A stretch of 64,000 nt of DNA from Hamiltosporidium tvaerminnensis (GCA_022605425.2 JAKIMF020000005.1:592501-656500), one strand, 5' to 3'. Positions 23,301 through 34,527 are shown, numbered from the stretch's first letter. Numbers and translations are program-made. The notes: generated from the sequence alone by a model not told the origin.

Positions 23301-24149
23301 TTCCGTATATAATAATTTATTTATGTTATCTGCTTACAATTAGCAGCGAAATTTAAGAAAATAAGTTGTTAGATACCGATAAAACATTCCTGTATTTTGT
23401 TTGCAATAGTTTTGAATAAATATCGAGAATTGAAATTTTAAATGTAAATATTTTATTTAAAAGGTAATTATTAGATGAGATGTAAAACTTCTAAAAAAAG
23501 TCAAGCATTTAAAATATAATTTGCAGTCAATAGTTGAATCCAAATTAAGGATTTCAAAGGCTTATTATTTTGAAAATAGATCTATTTATTAAGAAATTAA
23601 GTGACTCCTATCTTAAAAGCTACATAATCTAGTAATAATTTATTTTGTACAGTTTTTTAAATGTTATCAAGGAAAAATATCGATGCAAATATTTTTTTGA
23701 TTAATTGATTTATTTTTTTACATAATTATTCAGTTAGAATTGCAATTTTTTATTTATACTTTGCAGATTTATATGAAGGATTTCAAAAACCATCTTTTCG
23801 GGATATTTTTTGTCTTGGGTAATTCTCTGTTTTTGAATGGTTACGTTCTTTTAAATTAGTATATAGTCAATTATTTTCATCCAAATAATTTTTTTAACTA
23901 CTTAATCAATTTTTATTGATTAGAAAATCAAAAACTATTTCGTGGGAAGGCAGATTAAAAAGTAATTATTTTTTTTTCTTTCCATATTTCTTTTAGAATA
24001 TTAACTAATTCTAGAATGAGTTCTGATATTTATTAAATTAATCTATTCTATTTAATTAGATTCATTTAATATTTTTTTATTATCAATATATTTTTTATTA
24101 ATATCTTCACATTCCAAAGTTTTTAATCAAATACCTCTTTAATTATTCT
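20381..24149. other. Long gene-free stretch upstream of secreted-family gene 3
   Basis: About 3.8 kb without a believable open frame or RNA gene. It contains a near-perfect hairpin at 22628-22661. The last 130 bases carry TTAAATTAATCTATTC and TTTAATTAGATTC words similar to those upstream of the sister genes. Decayed coding DNA is possible but not shown. Confidence 0.45.
22628..22661. other. Hairpin in gene-free DNA
   Basis: AAAACCCCGATGTTC (22628-22642) pairs with GAACATAGGGCTTTT (22647-22661), with only two mismatched positions and a four-base loop, followed by AT-rich sequence. It stands out against the AT-rich background. No gene ends next to it. Confidence 0.5.
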
Positions 24150-25433
24150 ATGGTTGGCGGTTATATTTCTTTGTTCTTACTCATTTCAGCCATTTTGTGC
24201 ACAAAAAATCCTGCAAAAACAAAAAAATGGTATAAAAACGACCTATTAAGTATTATACGCAACGAGATTTACAAACAATACAGAGAAAACACGACAATAT
24301 ATGACAAAATATGTTCCTACGAATATTTGTTACTCGAAAATCACAAATACTTTGAATCAGAAGCCACCGATGAAATATTAAAATTCATACTTGCAAAAAA
24401 GACAGAAGAGTTTCATATAATATTTGCCCTAATAAAAAGTAACAAAATATCTTCTGGCTTCGTATTTCATGTATCAATAGCTATATACGATAATTTTTGT
24501 ATCGGAATAAAATTTATGAATGCTTATTATGAAATTCCCGTCAAAAGTATTTTTTCAAACATACATTCACCTTCTATAAACTCACATATAAAAGAATATT
24601 ACATACAAAAACACATTTCAAAGTTTATATTTCATCAAATTGTTATCTTTAAAAGACTTATTAATAAAATAATATCAAACAGAAAAAATATTTTCTCTGT
24701 ACCAATTTTTTCAGACATAATCTTTTTTAAAAATACAGATCACGATTTCATTTCTCGTATACTTCTCAGACAGGAATATATTTACGAAAACGATTATTAT
24801 TTACTCATAAACAACCTAAAAATCAACCGTAAACATAATGAATTTAATGAAACTGATAACCTTAATAATATTTTGAAATATTCATTTACAAACACTATAT
24901 TCAAATCAATACGAAATATATCATTTAAAAGAGTAGAGATATCAGATATTTCAAAAAAAAATTTACCTCATAAAAACTATAAAAACCAAATTATTGCCAA
25001 AGAAATATATATCTGTAATCAAATTAAATATTTAAATATTTATGATATTTTTTTATCAAATTTTCAAGATGATTACGAAATAGAAGATAGAAATAACGAA
25101 TATACAAATATTCTTGGTTATGGTTCTGCTAATATAGATATTGTCACGTTTAGTAAAATTGATAAACCAGAAAAAATTAAAAAATCTTTACAAGAATATT
25201 GTTACTTAATTATTCGTGATAGACAGATAAATTTGGAATATCATTTCGAATTTACATATAAACGTTACAACAATGAAATTATTAATATTTCTTTAAATCC
25301 AACCATTCCTTCATTTTCTGCTGATATAACTTTGAAAAATAAAATATCTTTTATACTCAACTTTGTTAAAGAATATAGAAAAAGTAATTTTAGCTTGGTT
25401 ATTTGGGATCAAACAGAATCTATTTTGCTTTAA
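24150..25433 (+). CDS. Secreted protein, unrecognised family, member 3 (427 aa)
   Basis: Third and most compact paralogue of the family at 10637 and 19061. Hydrophobic GGYISLFLLISAILC at residues 3-17 is the predicted signal peptide, followed by TKNPAKTKKWY. Conserved blocks: EIYKQYREN, SYEYLLLENHKYF, EATDEILKFILAKK, FSDIIFFKNTDHDFISRILLRQ, DYYLLINNLKIN, KYSFTNTIFKSIRNISFKRVEIS, AKEIYICNQIKYLNIYDIF, LGYGSANIDIVTF, YCYLIIRDRQINLEY and LKNKISFILNFVKE. The charged insert after the SANID block is reduced to IDKPEKIKKSLQ, so the insert length varies between sisters while the flanking blocks hold. Codon use at synonymous sites is slightly more C-rich than in the sisters. Function unknown; secretion inferred. 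Confidence 0.85.
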   Translation: MVGGYISLFLLISAILCTKNPAKTKKWYKNDLLSIIRNEIYKQYRENTTIYDKICSYEYLLLENHKYFESEATDEILKFILAKKTEEFHIIFALIKSNKISSGFVFHVSIAIYDNFCIGIKFMNAYYEIPVKSIFSNIHSPSINSHIKEYYIQKHISKFIFHQIVIFKRLINKIISNRKNIFSVPIFSDIIFFKNTDHDFISRILLRQEYIYENDYYLLINNLKINRKHNEFNETDNLNNILKYSFTNTIFKSIRNISFKRVEISDISKKNLPHKNYKNQIIAKEIYICNQIKYLNIYDIFLSNFQDDYEIEDRNNEYTNILGYGSANIDIVTFSKIDKPEKIKKSLQEYCYLIIRDRQINLEYHFEFTYKRYNNEIINISLNPTIPSFSADITLKNKISFILNFVKEYRKSNFSLVIWDQTESILL

Positions 25434-26067
25434 AATGAATGATTTAAAAATATAAAATTATTTGTAATTCAAAAAAATTTAAATAAATTTTATACTTTTT
25501 TGCTTCTCATGTCTAATCTATTTAAAATATTCCGATCTTATTAAAAAATACGGTTTCCAAATGATTCTGTAAGTGATATGATTAGATATTTCTCCAGATA
25601 ATATCAAATATTATTATAAATACAAATAAGCTAGTCAGTTTAAAATAAATAAATACAAAGTATTTCTATACTAAGAAAGATAAAAAAAACCAAGTCGAAA
25701 TTGGAATAATAGTTAGAAAAAAAACATATTAGTATTTTATACAAGATTACATAGAAAATAGTCCAACGTAATACACTCATTTGAATCTCCCACACATCTT
25801 TTAATAAATCTTTACCTCACATCACAAGATTACAAATGTAATTTAAGAATCAAAATATAAATTCAAAAAATAAAAACTCACTCACAAATAAAATCTACTT
25901 TAAAACAATAGAAATCGAAATATGAAAAACTCTAAAAAATAAATTAAAAATTTAACGGAATATTTTTATATTTCTTTATTAGAAAAAAAATCGGTATACA
26001 AAATTTTAAAATTGAGTTTCTTATTTCATTTAAATTTTCTTTGTAAGTTTAAATCTGTAGATATAAT
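25434..26067. other. AT-rich intergenic
   Basis: No gene or repeat recognised. Confidence 0.45.
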
Positions 26068-26364
26068 ATGAATAATAACATTAAGAATATCAATAGTAGC
26101 AATAAGAATATGAATATGAATAACAACAATAATAATGACAATAATATCAATAATATCAATAGTAGCAGTAAGAATACGAATATGAATAACAACAATAATG
26201 GCAATAATAATGACAATAATAACAATAGTAGCAGTAAGAATACGAATATGAATAACAACAATAATGGCAATAATAATGACAATAATAACAATAATACTAA
26301 CAATAACAACACTAACAATATGAATTTAATACTTAAATTTATTATCCTATTAAAGTATGATTAA
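26068..26364 (+). repeat. AAT/AAC simple-sequence array with 66-bp higher-order repeat
   Basis: A 66-bp unit starting AGTAGCAGTAAGAATACGAA occurs at 26161 and again at 26227, embedded in AATAAC/AATAAT repeats. The unit is a multiple of three, and a 98-codon frame beginning ATG at 26068 stays open, giving an Asn-rich chain (NNNNNGNNNDNNNN, SSSKNTNMNN) with a short hydrophobic end MNLILKFIILL. It could be a tiny Asn-rich gene, but the frame is simply what a triplet repeat yields, so I call it a repeat. Confidence 0.7.
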
Positions 26365-26736
26365 AAAAAAACATAAAATTTTTATAAATTTTCATCTATC
26401 GTTGAGGTAATTTATTTAGAGGTTTAAAAAACGAGTAAAATAAATAAAAAATTTATTTTCTAAGAAAAACTGAAACTCTTTATAAAAAAAAACAGAAATA
26501 ATTTAAAATCTTAGTAAATAAACACAGCATTAAAAATAGAACGATCGATAGAAATGGAAATTAAGAAAAATAGAGAAAGTAAGAAATTAAAATCAAAGAA
26601 ATTACACCAAAGTAGATTAAAATAAATACATCCTTGATAAATGAAACGACCAAATTAATAATAATTACTTCAAATTTAGCAAAGGAAATACATATTTGAA
26701 ATATAAATCAAAAAATATAAAAAAACGTCATAAATT
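26365..26736. other. AT-rich 3' flank of uS19 gene
   Basis: No gene recognised. Confidence 0.4.
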
Positions 26737-27210
26737 TTATTTCAGAGGAACAAACTTAGAAGAAGAAGTAGCACCAACACCTGGTTTACCATGCGAACAA
26801 GACAAACGAGTAGGTGCAAAATCACCCAAAACATATCCAATCATTTCTGGTTTAATATCAACCGGAACATAATTAAATCCATTATGAACACCAATCAAAT
26901 TTCCAATCATTTGTGGAAATATAATCATTGTTCTAGCCTGTGTCTTGACCATGGCTGGTTTGTCTTCAGCTGTCACACAGTTCTCTTTGGCAGTTTGACA
27001 TTCAGTAAGTACATCAACCTCACGTTGTGATATACCTCTACGTATTCTTCTACGTAGATGTGAAGGAAGAAGCGTTGCAAATTTTGATAATGGCATTTCC
27101 ATCAAATCTTCTATGTCAATACCTTTATACGCATATTTCTTAAAAGTTCTCTTCTTTTTTAAATCGTCTCTTTGTGTCTTAAATTAGTTATAAAAATATT
27201 TACTTACCAT
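26737..27210 (-). CDS. RPS15: 40S ribosomal protein uS19 (RPS15), two exons
   Basis: uS19 sits in the head of the small ribosomal subunit near the decoding site. Spliced product is 147 aa, against 145 in human RPS15. Exon 1 is only the ATG (27208-27210); exon 2 is 26737-27177. The N-terminus after splicing reads MTQRDDLKKKRTFKKYAYKG, matching the KKKRTFRKFTYRGVDL start of eukaryotic RPS15. Then come HLRRRIRRGI (RRRLNRGL in animals), KTQARTMIIFPQMIGNLIGV, VPVDIKPEMIGYVLGDF and the signature GKPGVGATSSSKFVPLK at the C-terminus. If the intron is not removed, the ATG frame meets TAA after eight codons, so splicing is needed. A shorter start at 27105 would lose the conserved KKKRTF segment. CCCC lies six bases upstream of the ATG, a microsporidian-type start signal. 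Confidence 0.95.
27178..27207 (-). other. 30-nt spliceosomal intron in uS19 gene
   Basis: Minus strand: donor GTAAGT directly after ATG, then an A/T-rich middle, a branch-like TAACTAAT and acceptor AAG. Removing exactly these 30 bases joins ATG to ACA and restores the conserved RPS15 N-terminus. Very short introns at the extreme 5' end of ribosomal protein genes are known from microsporidia. The intron length is a multiple of three, but it carries an in-frame stop. Confidence 0.9.
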
Positions 27211-27216
27211 TTTATT

Positions 27217-27220
27217 GGGG
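27217..27220 (-). promoter_or_regulatory. CCCC motif upstream of uS19 start
   Basis: Minus strand TCTCCCCAATAAA then ATG. Supports the ATG at 27210 as the true start ahead of the intron. Confidence 0.5.
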
Positions 27221-28164
27221 AGAAAAATTATTATTTTTTTTATGAAAAAAGAAGAAAAGCTTCAAACGAATTAAAAAGTAAAATTGGGATTTTAAATTTC
27301 AAATTTTACAAAGAAATTTAAAAAAGAGGAAACCCATACAAATTATTCAAAAAAATATGATTTTTAAATTATTAACGTTTTAAATAACTGAAAAATTAAA
27401 AATAAGGACTACCCATTGAAATTAGAAAGAAAAGTGTTTTTTTTTATTCTTTAAGTTTTAATCTAAAATGTCGCATCTTTAATTATAAATAATTTTCTGT
27501 TCTCTCAGTATCTTCTTTTATAACCGATTTTCTTTAAATTTTGATTGAAATTTTGAAATTCTTGATTCCTTTTGTAACTGGTTGGTTATTAACTGTACCG
27601 TTTATTGATTATCCTTTTACGCATTTATCTATATAAGTGATAATATCTTTGTACTAAATAAGTCTCTACTGTTTCTTATGCAGTCCAATTTGGATTTTTT
27701 TAATCCTTATTTGCGTTTTTTATTGTTATAAAATATTTTTTTAAATCCAATAAAGATATATAAATATCTCTGTTTCGATTTGAATTTACAGATTTTAAAC
27801 ACCTATCAGAAATATAATATTAGTACAGAGTGTTTTAAAATATCTTTATAGTTCTTTTGATTTAATATTCTGCTTAATTCTTCTGTATATATTCTCCAAT
27901 ATATTTTCTTAGCTACATCTATAAAATAATTGATTTACCCCTTTACATAGTTAAAACCATTGTCTCTTTTCCCCATTTCTGTGCTTATCAAAAAAATGTG
28001 CTTCATTCTTGCGTTATCTAAACATATTTCAATCAATTGAATTGCTTATATTTTGATTTTTTGGATCATTTGAATTTTAATAAAAAAAAATAAAATTCTT
28101 GGGTGGTTTGAATAATATTTGTTATTTTGAGGTATAAAAACAAACTTAATTTGAAATTATACCT
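27221..28164. other. AT-rich intergenic
   Basis: T-rich on the plus strand; no gene, intron-bearing small gene or RNA recognised. Confidence 0.4.
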
Positions 28165-28862
28165 TCTTTTTAAAACACTGGCACGTTTTATATTGTTTTC
28201 ATTACATTAACAAATTCTAGGTTTGACATAAATAATTGTTACCCCAAAAATATTATCCCCTACAATACCTAAACACCATAGCCTTCTATTCATAAGGTAG
28301 GAATAATCTATCGAATAGGTGTAATAGTCGTCGGAAGCTTAAGAATCTAAGTTTAATAAACTGTAAACACGAATACAAACCTACATTGGGCCCCTTCTGA
28401 ACCATGCAGCATTCCTATTAACTCTACACTTTCTGAACCTAATAAACTTCTATCTAAGATATATCTCAGGGACTTATACTTGGGTCACCTAGACATTCCA
28501 ATATCATACCAACAAGTAACCCTGGTGTTATCTTTTAGGCTTTAAAGGGTATTATTTTTGTATCTCCTTGACCCAAATCTTCTAAATCGAGTGAGCTCGG
28601 CTAAGTTTCTATCTTTTACATGGTAATTACCTACAATATAGGCTGCAGTCTGCGATCTAGTTACATAAAAAACTACAAATTAAAGTTGCAAAAAAAGGTT
28701 TTTCTATTCTATAGGCCTTCTTCTCTTCATAAAAACCCCCATGGAACAAATGTAAATATAATGTAATTCCATTTCCACCTAAAAATTAACGCAGGTTTCA
28801 AACATCAATTTCAACTAATTGTTGTTAAGCAGATAATTTTTATTCAGTTATTCTTCCTCCTA
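28165..28862 (-). mobile_element. SINE-like element, copy D (divergent, inverted)
   Basis: Plus-strand blocks CATTACATTAACAAATTCTA, CTCTACACTTTCTGAACCTA, TAAACTTCTATCTAAGATAT and GGTTACATAAAAAACTACAA-like sequence align in order with copy C in the same orientation. The GC-rich centre has lost much of its identity. Full length, but old. Confidence 0.7.
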
Positions 28863-29557
28863 TATAAGCTCTGTCTATCTTTATTCTTAAATAAGAAGTC
28901 TAAAGTGCTAGTTTTAAGTCTTAAAGAAATCAAAACTCAAGACCTGAGAATCGCTAAAAAAATGTTGTATTGATATTTGTAGAAATAAATGACAATAATA
29001 CGTTTATACGGTTGTAAATAATAAAATAGATAAATAAAAGTAAAATGAGCAAAGAGGAACAAAAATTAAAAAAAATATTTAAAACTTTACAGAACAAAAT
29101 TAAATTTGAAATAATCAGATTAAAAAAGATTTAATTAAACTATCAATTAAATATAAACTATGAAGCTATAGAACTAGTATTAAACGTTCTTAATCATAAA
29201 TATCTTATTAATAATTTTTGATCAGAAATTTATCTGGGAGTGAATTAGAAAAGCATTTTCTAGGTTTAATAAATGTATTTTTTACTCATTTTTTTCTTTA
29301 TTATATTAAGTAAGCATCCTATTTTATATTTGAAGTTAAATCTTATAAAAATTTATATTTATTATTTAATTTAATTTAAATGATGCTTTCTTTAAAACCA
29401 ACTTAAGATTGTGATAAATCGAATGATATATAATCTGCACTAAGATAAGTGAAATAGTATTATAAATTCACTTATAGACAATTAGATAGAAAAAGATCAA
29501 TAAAGAAATATCTTTAATAATTTTTAAGTCAATTATTTTCACTTTTTAAAGAAACTA
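28863..29557. other. AT-rich intergenic
   Basis: No gene recognised. Confidence 0.4.
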
Positions 29558-29790
29558 GGTGGAGAAGGAATACCCAAAAAGGAAAGTTTGTTTTTTAATG
29601 AGTATTTATAACTTGTTTTGAAATCATTGCTGCCATTGTGGTGAAATATAAACCAAACCGAAACTATAGGCCAATCCCCTATAATCTCGAGTTACAACAG
29701 ATTAAAAAAATAACTGGAGAACCTTCATTTGTTAATCCTCGACGTTGGAAGGTAAAATAGAAACGGAATGAGTATATTAGAGAAACTCAT
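29558..29790 (+). mobile_element. SINE-like element, second subfamily, copy 1
   Basis: Begins with the same type of 5' block as copies B, C and E (GGTGGAGAAGGAATA, then AATGAGTATTTATAAC and AAATCATTG). It then switches to GTGGTGAAATATAAACCAAA, CCAATCCCCTATAATC and a GAAGGTAAAA block shared with the copies at 42383 and 61606. The right edge is approximate. Confidence 0.6.
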
Positions 29791-30848
29791 AAAGCTAATT
29801 GGTCAATTTTGGGTTTGTTTTAACTCTTCTGAAGATTTATCCAATTTTAACATATTCGGAGCGGTTTTTAAGTAAATTGATTCTGTATCTTCAAGTTAAA
29901 ATAAATTTTAATCTTTTTTTCGGAAATTGTTTTGGAAATTTATTCCATGCCACACCGCTCATGCACCAACATATTTCGGTTCTTTTAACAAAATAAATTA
30001 AATTTTTGGCTTTCTAGCTTAAATTTTAGCTTTTTTATAAGATCCTTTATTAATACTATTCCCGGAGATTTGCGAAAATCGAACTGAGTTTGTTCTGCGT
30101 TGTAATTGAAAGAAATTAAAAACTTAAGTTTACACATCGACATTGTTTACAAGAATGTGTTACTGCATTATGACTCTATTAAGCTTCTTTGTGGTGCTTT
30201 TCTTTTAAAAAATTTTTAAAACCCAAATTTTACTTTTTTTTAGAATAACTAACTATTTTTTCCCATAGAAGAACTGTTTATATAACACTATTCAAGAAAG
30301 CTAGAAAAATACATAATCACATTTTCTTATTTCAATGGTCGGACAAATGATAAATATTTTACATCACCATTATTGTTTGGTCTAAATTTTTTATTAAATA
30401 AATTTTTATGGCATTTGTATTTTCCTTTATTTTTCAACACAAAATTCTTATGTTTTTTGTTGTTACTGGTTCGCTTTGTAATACTCATTCCAAAATATCA
30501 TAAAAATACTATCATTTAGTAATAATGAATATAAAATAGAATTTTTAGAAATATTTGCGAAGTATATCTTGAAACCCTAACATAATTATCAGACCGATCA
30601 TTTTAGTTTGGTTTGATTATAAATCTGTATAAAAAAAGAATAAGATGAAAATTTGTTTTTTATGGTATATTAAACAACTCGTGTTTATAGAATTAAAAAC
30701 GGCAGGTATCAAAAAAAATTGTATAAATACATTTAAATTCTTAAGATTTTTATTGGATATTGCAAATCATACTTTTCAAAATTCAATGCAGAGTAGATCA
30801 ATATCAGTAAAAGAAATCAATAGAAGAAACTTGTTATGATATTTATTT
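29791..30848. other. Intergenic, no gene accepted
   Basis: Two 64-65-codon frames (29799-29996 and 30645-30839) have no recognisable domain. Around 30060-30200 the sequence is somewhat richer in GC and may be a decayed retrotransposon fragment, but the match is too weak to assign. Confidence 0.3.
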
Positions 30849-33155
30849 CTAAAACAACCTAGAAAACCTTAGACCAAACTCTTCATGAATCAAAGTTTTA
30901 TACTCCAGAAACTTTTCAATATCGATTTCTGCAACTGATGAAAAAGCCTTAAGAAAATAAATTATATCGATTTTGACACGGAAACTATAAAAATATACTT
31001 TTTTCAGAGACTTAAGTTTTAAAAAAAATAGAAAATCACAATAATTAAATTCTATATCAGGTAGTCTTAATTCTTGTAATGAATATTTAAGTTTACAATC
31101 AAAAATTTCAGAGAATGATATTACTTTAATTTTGCAACTTAGCGAAAAATAAATATGAGTAAGATTTGTGTATTTTTCCAATGCAAGATAATCGTTTTTT
31201 CCTATTTTTATTCCATTAAATATAATTTTTTTAAGATTAACAAAAGGTTGATCATGAAAAATTTTATAGACTGTACCTTCTGGATAGTCGAAACCAAAAT
31301 TAAACTCTGAAAGATTTCTAAAAATTGAAAATTTGGGTAAAGAATCCGTAAAATAATGCTTAACAGAATACTTTAATTGAGTTAAATTGATAAAGCTTGA
31401 ATTCATACAATCTAGCTTTGAGAAAAGAGAATTTTTATCTTTCAAATTACATGAAATTTCCAAATTTTTCAAAGCAATCATTTTAAATATATATTTTAAA
31501 AAATAATCTTTATTTTCAATCAAAGAGACTCGATAGTACAATTTTTCTATTTTTGTGTTTTCACTAAAGGTAATCTCACGATCATTAAATATAATTGAAC
31601 AGTCATGAATAAATAGGCTTTTTAAAGAAGGAAATAATAAAATCTTTGCTAAAAATATATCTGTTATTGTTGATCTAACAAGCCTCATATGTATTATATT
31701 GCTAAATAAATCCGTATCGAGTAAATTGAAATCTTTAATATAGGTATCAGTAAATATTATCGTTATATTTTTTAAATCTTTTAAATTTATAGTATAAAAC
31801 TCAAATGATATCAAAGGATTTGTTAATTCGACATAAATGAAAGCATTAAACGGAAATTCTATTATTTTAAGCTTTTCTATTATGCTTAGTTCTTGGTAAA
31901 ATATGATATTCATTTCAGTGTGCCAATCTATACAAGGCAAGTTTGTATCGCGACCTAAAATCCGTGATTGGTTTTCTTTGTTGTATATCTCGATTTCGAA
32001 TCTCGAAAAGAAGTTCTGAAATAAAGACTCAACTCCTAAATTCATAAAAATCGATATCAACTCATGTTTAGTAGCATCGTAATTTAATATTTTTACTTTA
32101 AGATTTCTTAAAAATGAAATTTCATCTTTAATAGTAAACTTACAATGTATTATTGTCAATATTTTCGGATTGGTTGCAATATCTAAAGTATAAATTTTTT
32201 GTATTAAAAAGTCGGTTTGAAAACATTCAAAAAAAAATATTTCATCAAGATTATTGAATAAACACAAATCAAAGAAGGTATTAAATCTACTTAAATAAGA
32301 TATTTTGTACATAAAAATGCTTCGAAAGTGATGAATAGAAAAAATAATATGAATTATTTTAGAAAAATTATCTATTTTTAAATATTTTTCTAAGATTTCA
32401 TCTATAATATAATTATCAAGGTACAAATAATCTTCATTTAAGTTTATAAAATCAAGATTATAATATTTAGTCAAGGCCATGGCAATAGAAATATCTTTTA
32501 TTTTGTTAAGTGTTTTCTTAGAGAACAGATATAATTTAAATAATTGCACAATAATTCTTTTTGATAAATAACCAGGAAATGAATATATGTTTGCTTTTAA
32601 TAAGCCATTCAATTTACTTGTGGGTTTTATGTTTATCATCAAAGAAACCAATATTAATCGAATAAATTCTTCAAAAGACTTATCGTATTTGAACTTAAAA
32701 ATGTTTATTATTCTTAAAATTTTAAGATACTTACATTCGTCCATAAAATCAATTAAATATGGAAAACACATTACTATATTATAGAAATAGAGAAAATCCT
32801 CATAACTTATTGAACTCTTATTTATATAAATGCTATTCTGATGGCCTTCTATAATTTCTTCTTCATTCAAAAATTTTAAAAGGAAAGTATCTAATTCTAT
32901 TATAAATACTTGGAAATCCTTATTTTTTAAATTATATTTACCCGAAATATAGTTTATATTTGAAAAATATGAACTTGTATTGGAATTTTTATTGTTATTT
33001 ACTTTATTCTCTAATAGACTACCTTCTATATTTTCATAAAAATGTATGGCGATCGTTTTTTGTGCAAATATAATTCTATTGATGTAAAGAATAAAGAATA
33101 TAATACAGTGAATATTATTTTTCGTATAGGTTGCATTCAAAATTATTTCTCTCAT
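30849..33155 (-). CDS. Secreted leucine-rich-repeat-like protein, paralogue 1 (768 aa)
   Basis: A hydrophobic stretch (CIIFFILYINRIIFA, about residues 17-31) followed by QKTIAIHFY makes a signal peptide likely. The same QKTIAIHFY junction is in the next gene, its close paralogue. Residues about 95-170 (FLNEEEIIEG, YEDFLYFYNIVMCFPYLI, CKYLKILRIINIFKFK) have an alpha-helical pattern that loosely recalls a BTB-like module; this is inference only. From about residue 320 to the end there are irregular leucine-rich repeats, for example FPSLKSLFIHDCSII, FVNLKKIIFNGIKIGKNDYL, LQELRLPDIEFNY and KLKSLKKVYFYSF. No membrane anchor after the N-terminus. Secreted leucine-rich families are known to be expanded in several microsporidia, and a role at the host interface is inferred. 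The ATG lacks a nearby CCC. Confidence 0.8.
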   Translation of the reverse strand: MREIILNATYTKNNIHCIIFFILYINRIIFAQKTIAIHFYENIEGSLLENKVNNNKNSNTSSYFSNINYISGKYNLKNKDFQVFIIELDTFLLKFLNEEEIIEGHQNSIYINKSSISYEDFLYFYNIVMCFPYLIDFMDECKYLKILRIINIFKFKYDKSFEEFIRLILVSLMINIKPTSKLNGLLKANIYSFPGYLSKRIIVQLFKLYLFSKKTLNKIKDISIAMALTKYYNLDFINLNEDYLYLDNYIIDEILEKYLKIDNFSKIIHIIFSIHHFRSIFMYKISYLSRFNTFFDLCLFNNLDEIFFFECFQTDFLIQKIYTLDIATNPKILTIIHCKFTIKDEISFLRNLKVKILNYDATKHELISIFMNLGVESLFQNFFSRFEIEIYNKENQSRILGRDTNLPCIDWHTEMNIIFYQELSIIEKLKIIEFPFNAFIYVELTNPLISFEFYTINLKDLKNITIIFTDTYIKDFNLLDTDLFSNIIHMRLVRSTITDIFLAKILLFPSLKSLFIHDCSIIFNDREITFSENTKIEKLYYRVSLIENKDYFLKYIFKMIALKNLEISCNLKDKNSLFSKLDCMNSSFINLTQLKYSVKHYFTDSLPKFSIFRNLSEFNFGFDYPEGTVYKIFHDQPFVNLKKIIFNGIKIGKNDYLALEKYTNLTHIYFSLSCKIKVISFSEIFDCKLKYSLQELRLPDIEFNYCDFLFFLKLKSLKKVYFYSFRVKIDIIYFLKAFSSVAEIDIEKFLEYKTLIHEEFGLRFSRLF

Positions 33156-34527
33156 TAAATCTCGAATTTCACCAATAAAAATTATTAAGTATTAAAAATA
33201 TATATTAAAAGAACCAAATCGAATCAATTAAGAACGAAAGATGTTCTTTTAACCATCTTTATTGAAACACAAACAAAAATATTATATTAAAATTCAAAAA
33301 CAATTTTTTATATATAAGAAGTCTAGAACTAAATAGAAGAAGGAGACTTTTATAGACAATCTCTCATATTTCGTATATATTCAAGGTTTCATCTATAGTT
33401 TTTTGCTGCTATAGACAAAAATTAATTTATAATTTTAATGAAAAAAATATATATTTGATTAATTAAAATCATATAGTGATATTTGGAGGGAATATTTCGA
33501 TCTTGAAATAAGCTAGGCCATATTCATCTTCAATATGTTTTATTTCTTACGATTAATATGTTGTATGATAGCTACATTTTAGTTTACATATTAATATTAG
33601 CCATGAGATATCATTTATAGGTGGTTCGTGATTTAAATTTCGTATACTTCAAAGAGTTTTAAGTTAGGCTCCCTTTTTGTTTTCTATCATGAACTGTTTA
33701 ATGTAATTCAATATTATTTGAATTAATTTAATTATTCTTTCGCCGTGACTGTATTCCTTTTCTGATCAATATTAGATGAATTTGCTTTATATTTAGTGTT
33801 TGAATCTAATATATTTTGCTATACTAGCATATATTTATAAATATATATTATATTTCATAAGCTGGATATGAATACATGTTTGGCTTATTAAACGGGCGAT
33901 AATTTAAACATTCATAAATTTAAATATGTTTAAAACCGGTTATTTTTTGTTCTAGTTAGAACCGAATATATTCGAATTATTTGAAGGTATTATTTGCTCG
34001 TTTTTTGTATTTTATTTCGTTTCTATATATTATAAAAGCTCTGATTGGGCTTAGGATATTTGCATTGTTAGTCAAAATTTTCGCTAATTTCTTAAAACAA
34101 TCATTTTTCCACTTGAAATGTATTTTTAGTTGGAGTTAGAAATCTTTCGGGCATTTTACTCCGTAAATTACACGTTTGAATGTCCCAATATTTATTTAAA
34201 GTTTGTTTGATTGTATTCTCATTTTTGTATAAAGAAATAATTTAAAATCACTTTTTAAGTACTACAGACAAAATAAATATCTCTATTATTTAGGTATATA
34301 ACTTGTCATCCAGTAAATCTTTATATTTCTATTTAACTTATCGTTTAGGTTATAAAATAAAGGATTATTACCTAGATTATACAAATATTAAGGTTTGGGT
34401 TTATGGAATTTTATATCGTCTATCATAAGACTTTTTGATTGTTTGGAAAACTATACCGAAAACACCCTAGAAATTTTTAAACTGTGGAGAAACAGCAAAA
34501 AATATGTTTTAATAAAAAATACCGGTA
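33156..34527. other. Intergenic between the two leucine-rich paralogues
   Basis: No gene recognised. The two paralogues are in tandem on the minus strand, separated by about 1.4 kb of AT-rich DNA. Confidence 0.4.

Noticed and set aside
26049-26318. Leu-rich minus-strand frame over the AAT/AAC array
   Set aside because: Pure mirror of the triplet repeat, no other support.
30040-30220. Possible plus-strand fragment of the retrotransposon (HYDSIKLLCGAFLL)
   Set aside because: Similarity to the post-zinc-finger region is too weak by eye to claim.
30645-30839. 64-codon frame ending close to the 3' end of leucine-rich paralogue 1
   Set aside because: No recognisable feature and no start motif; may be chance.
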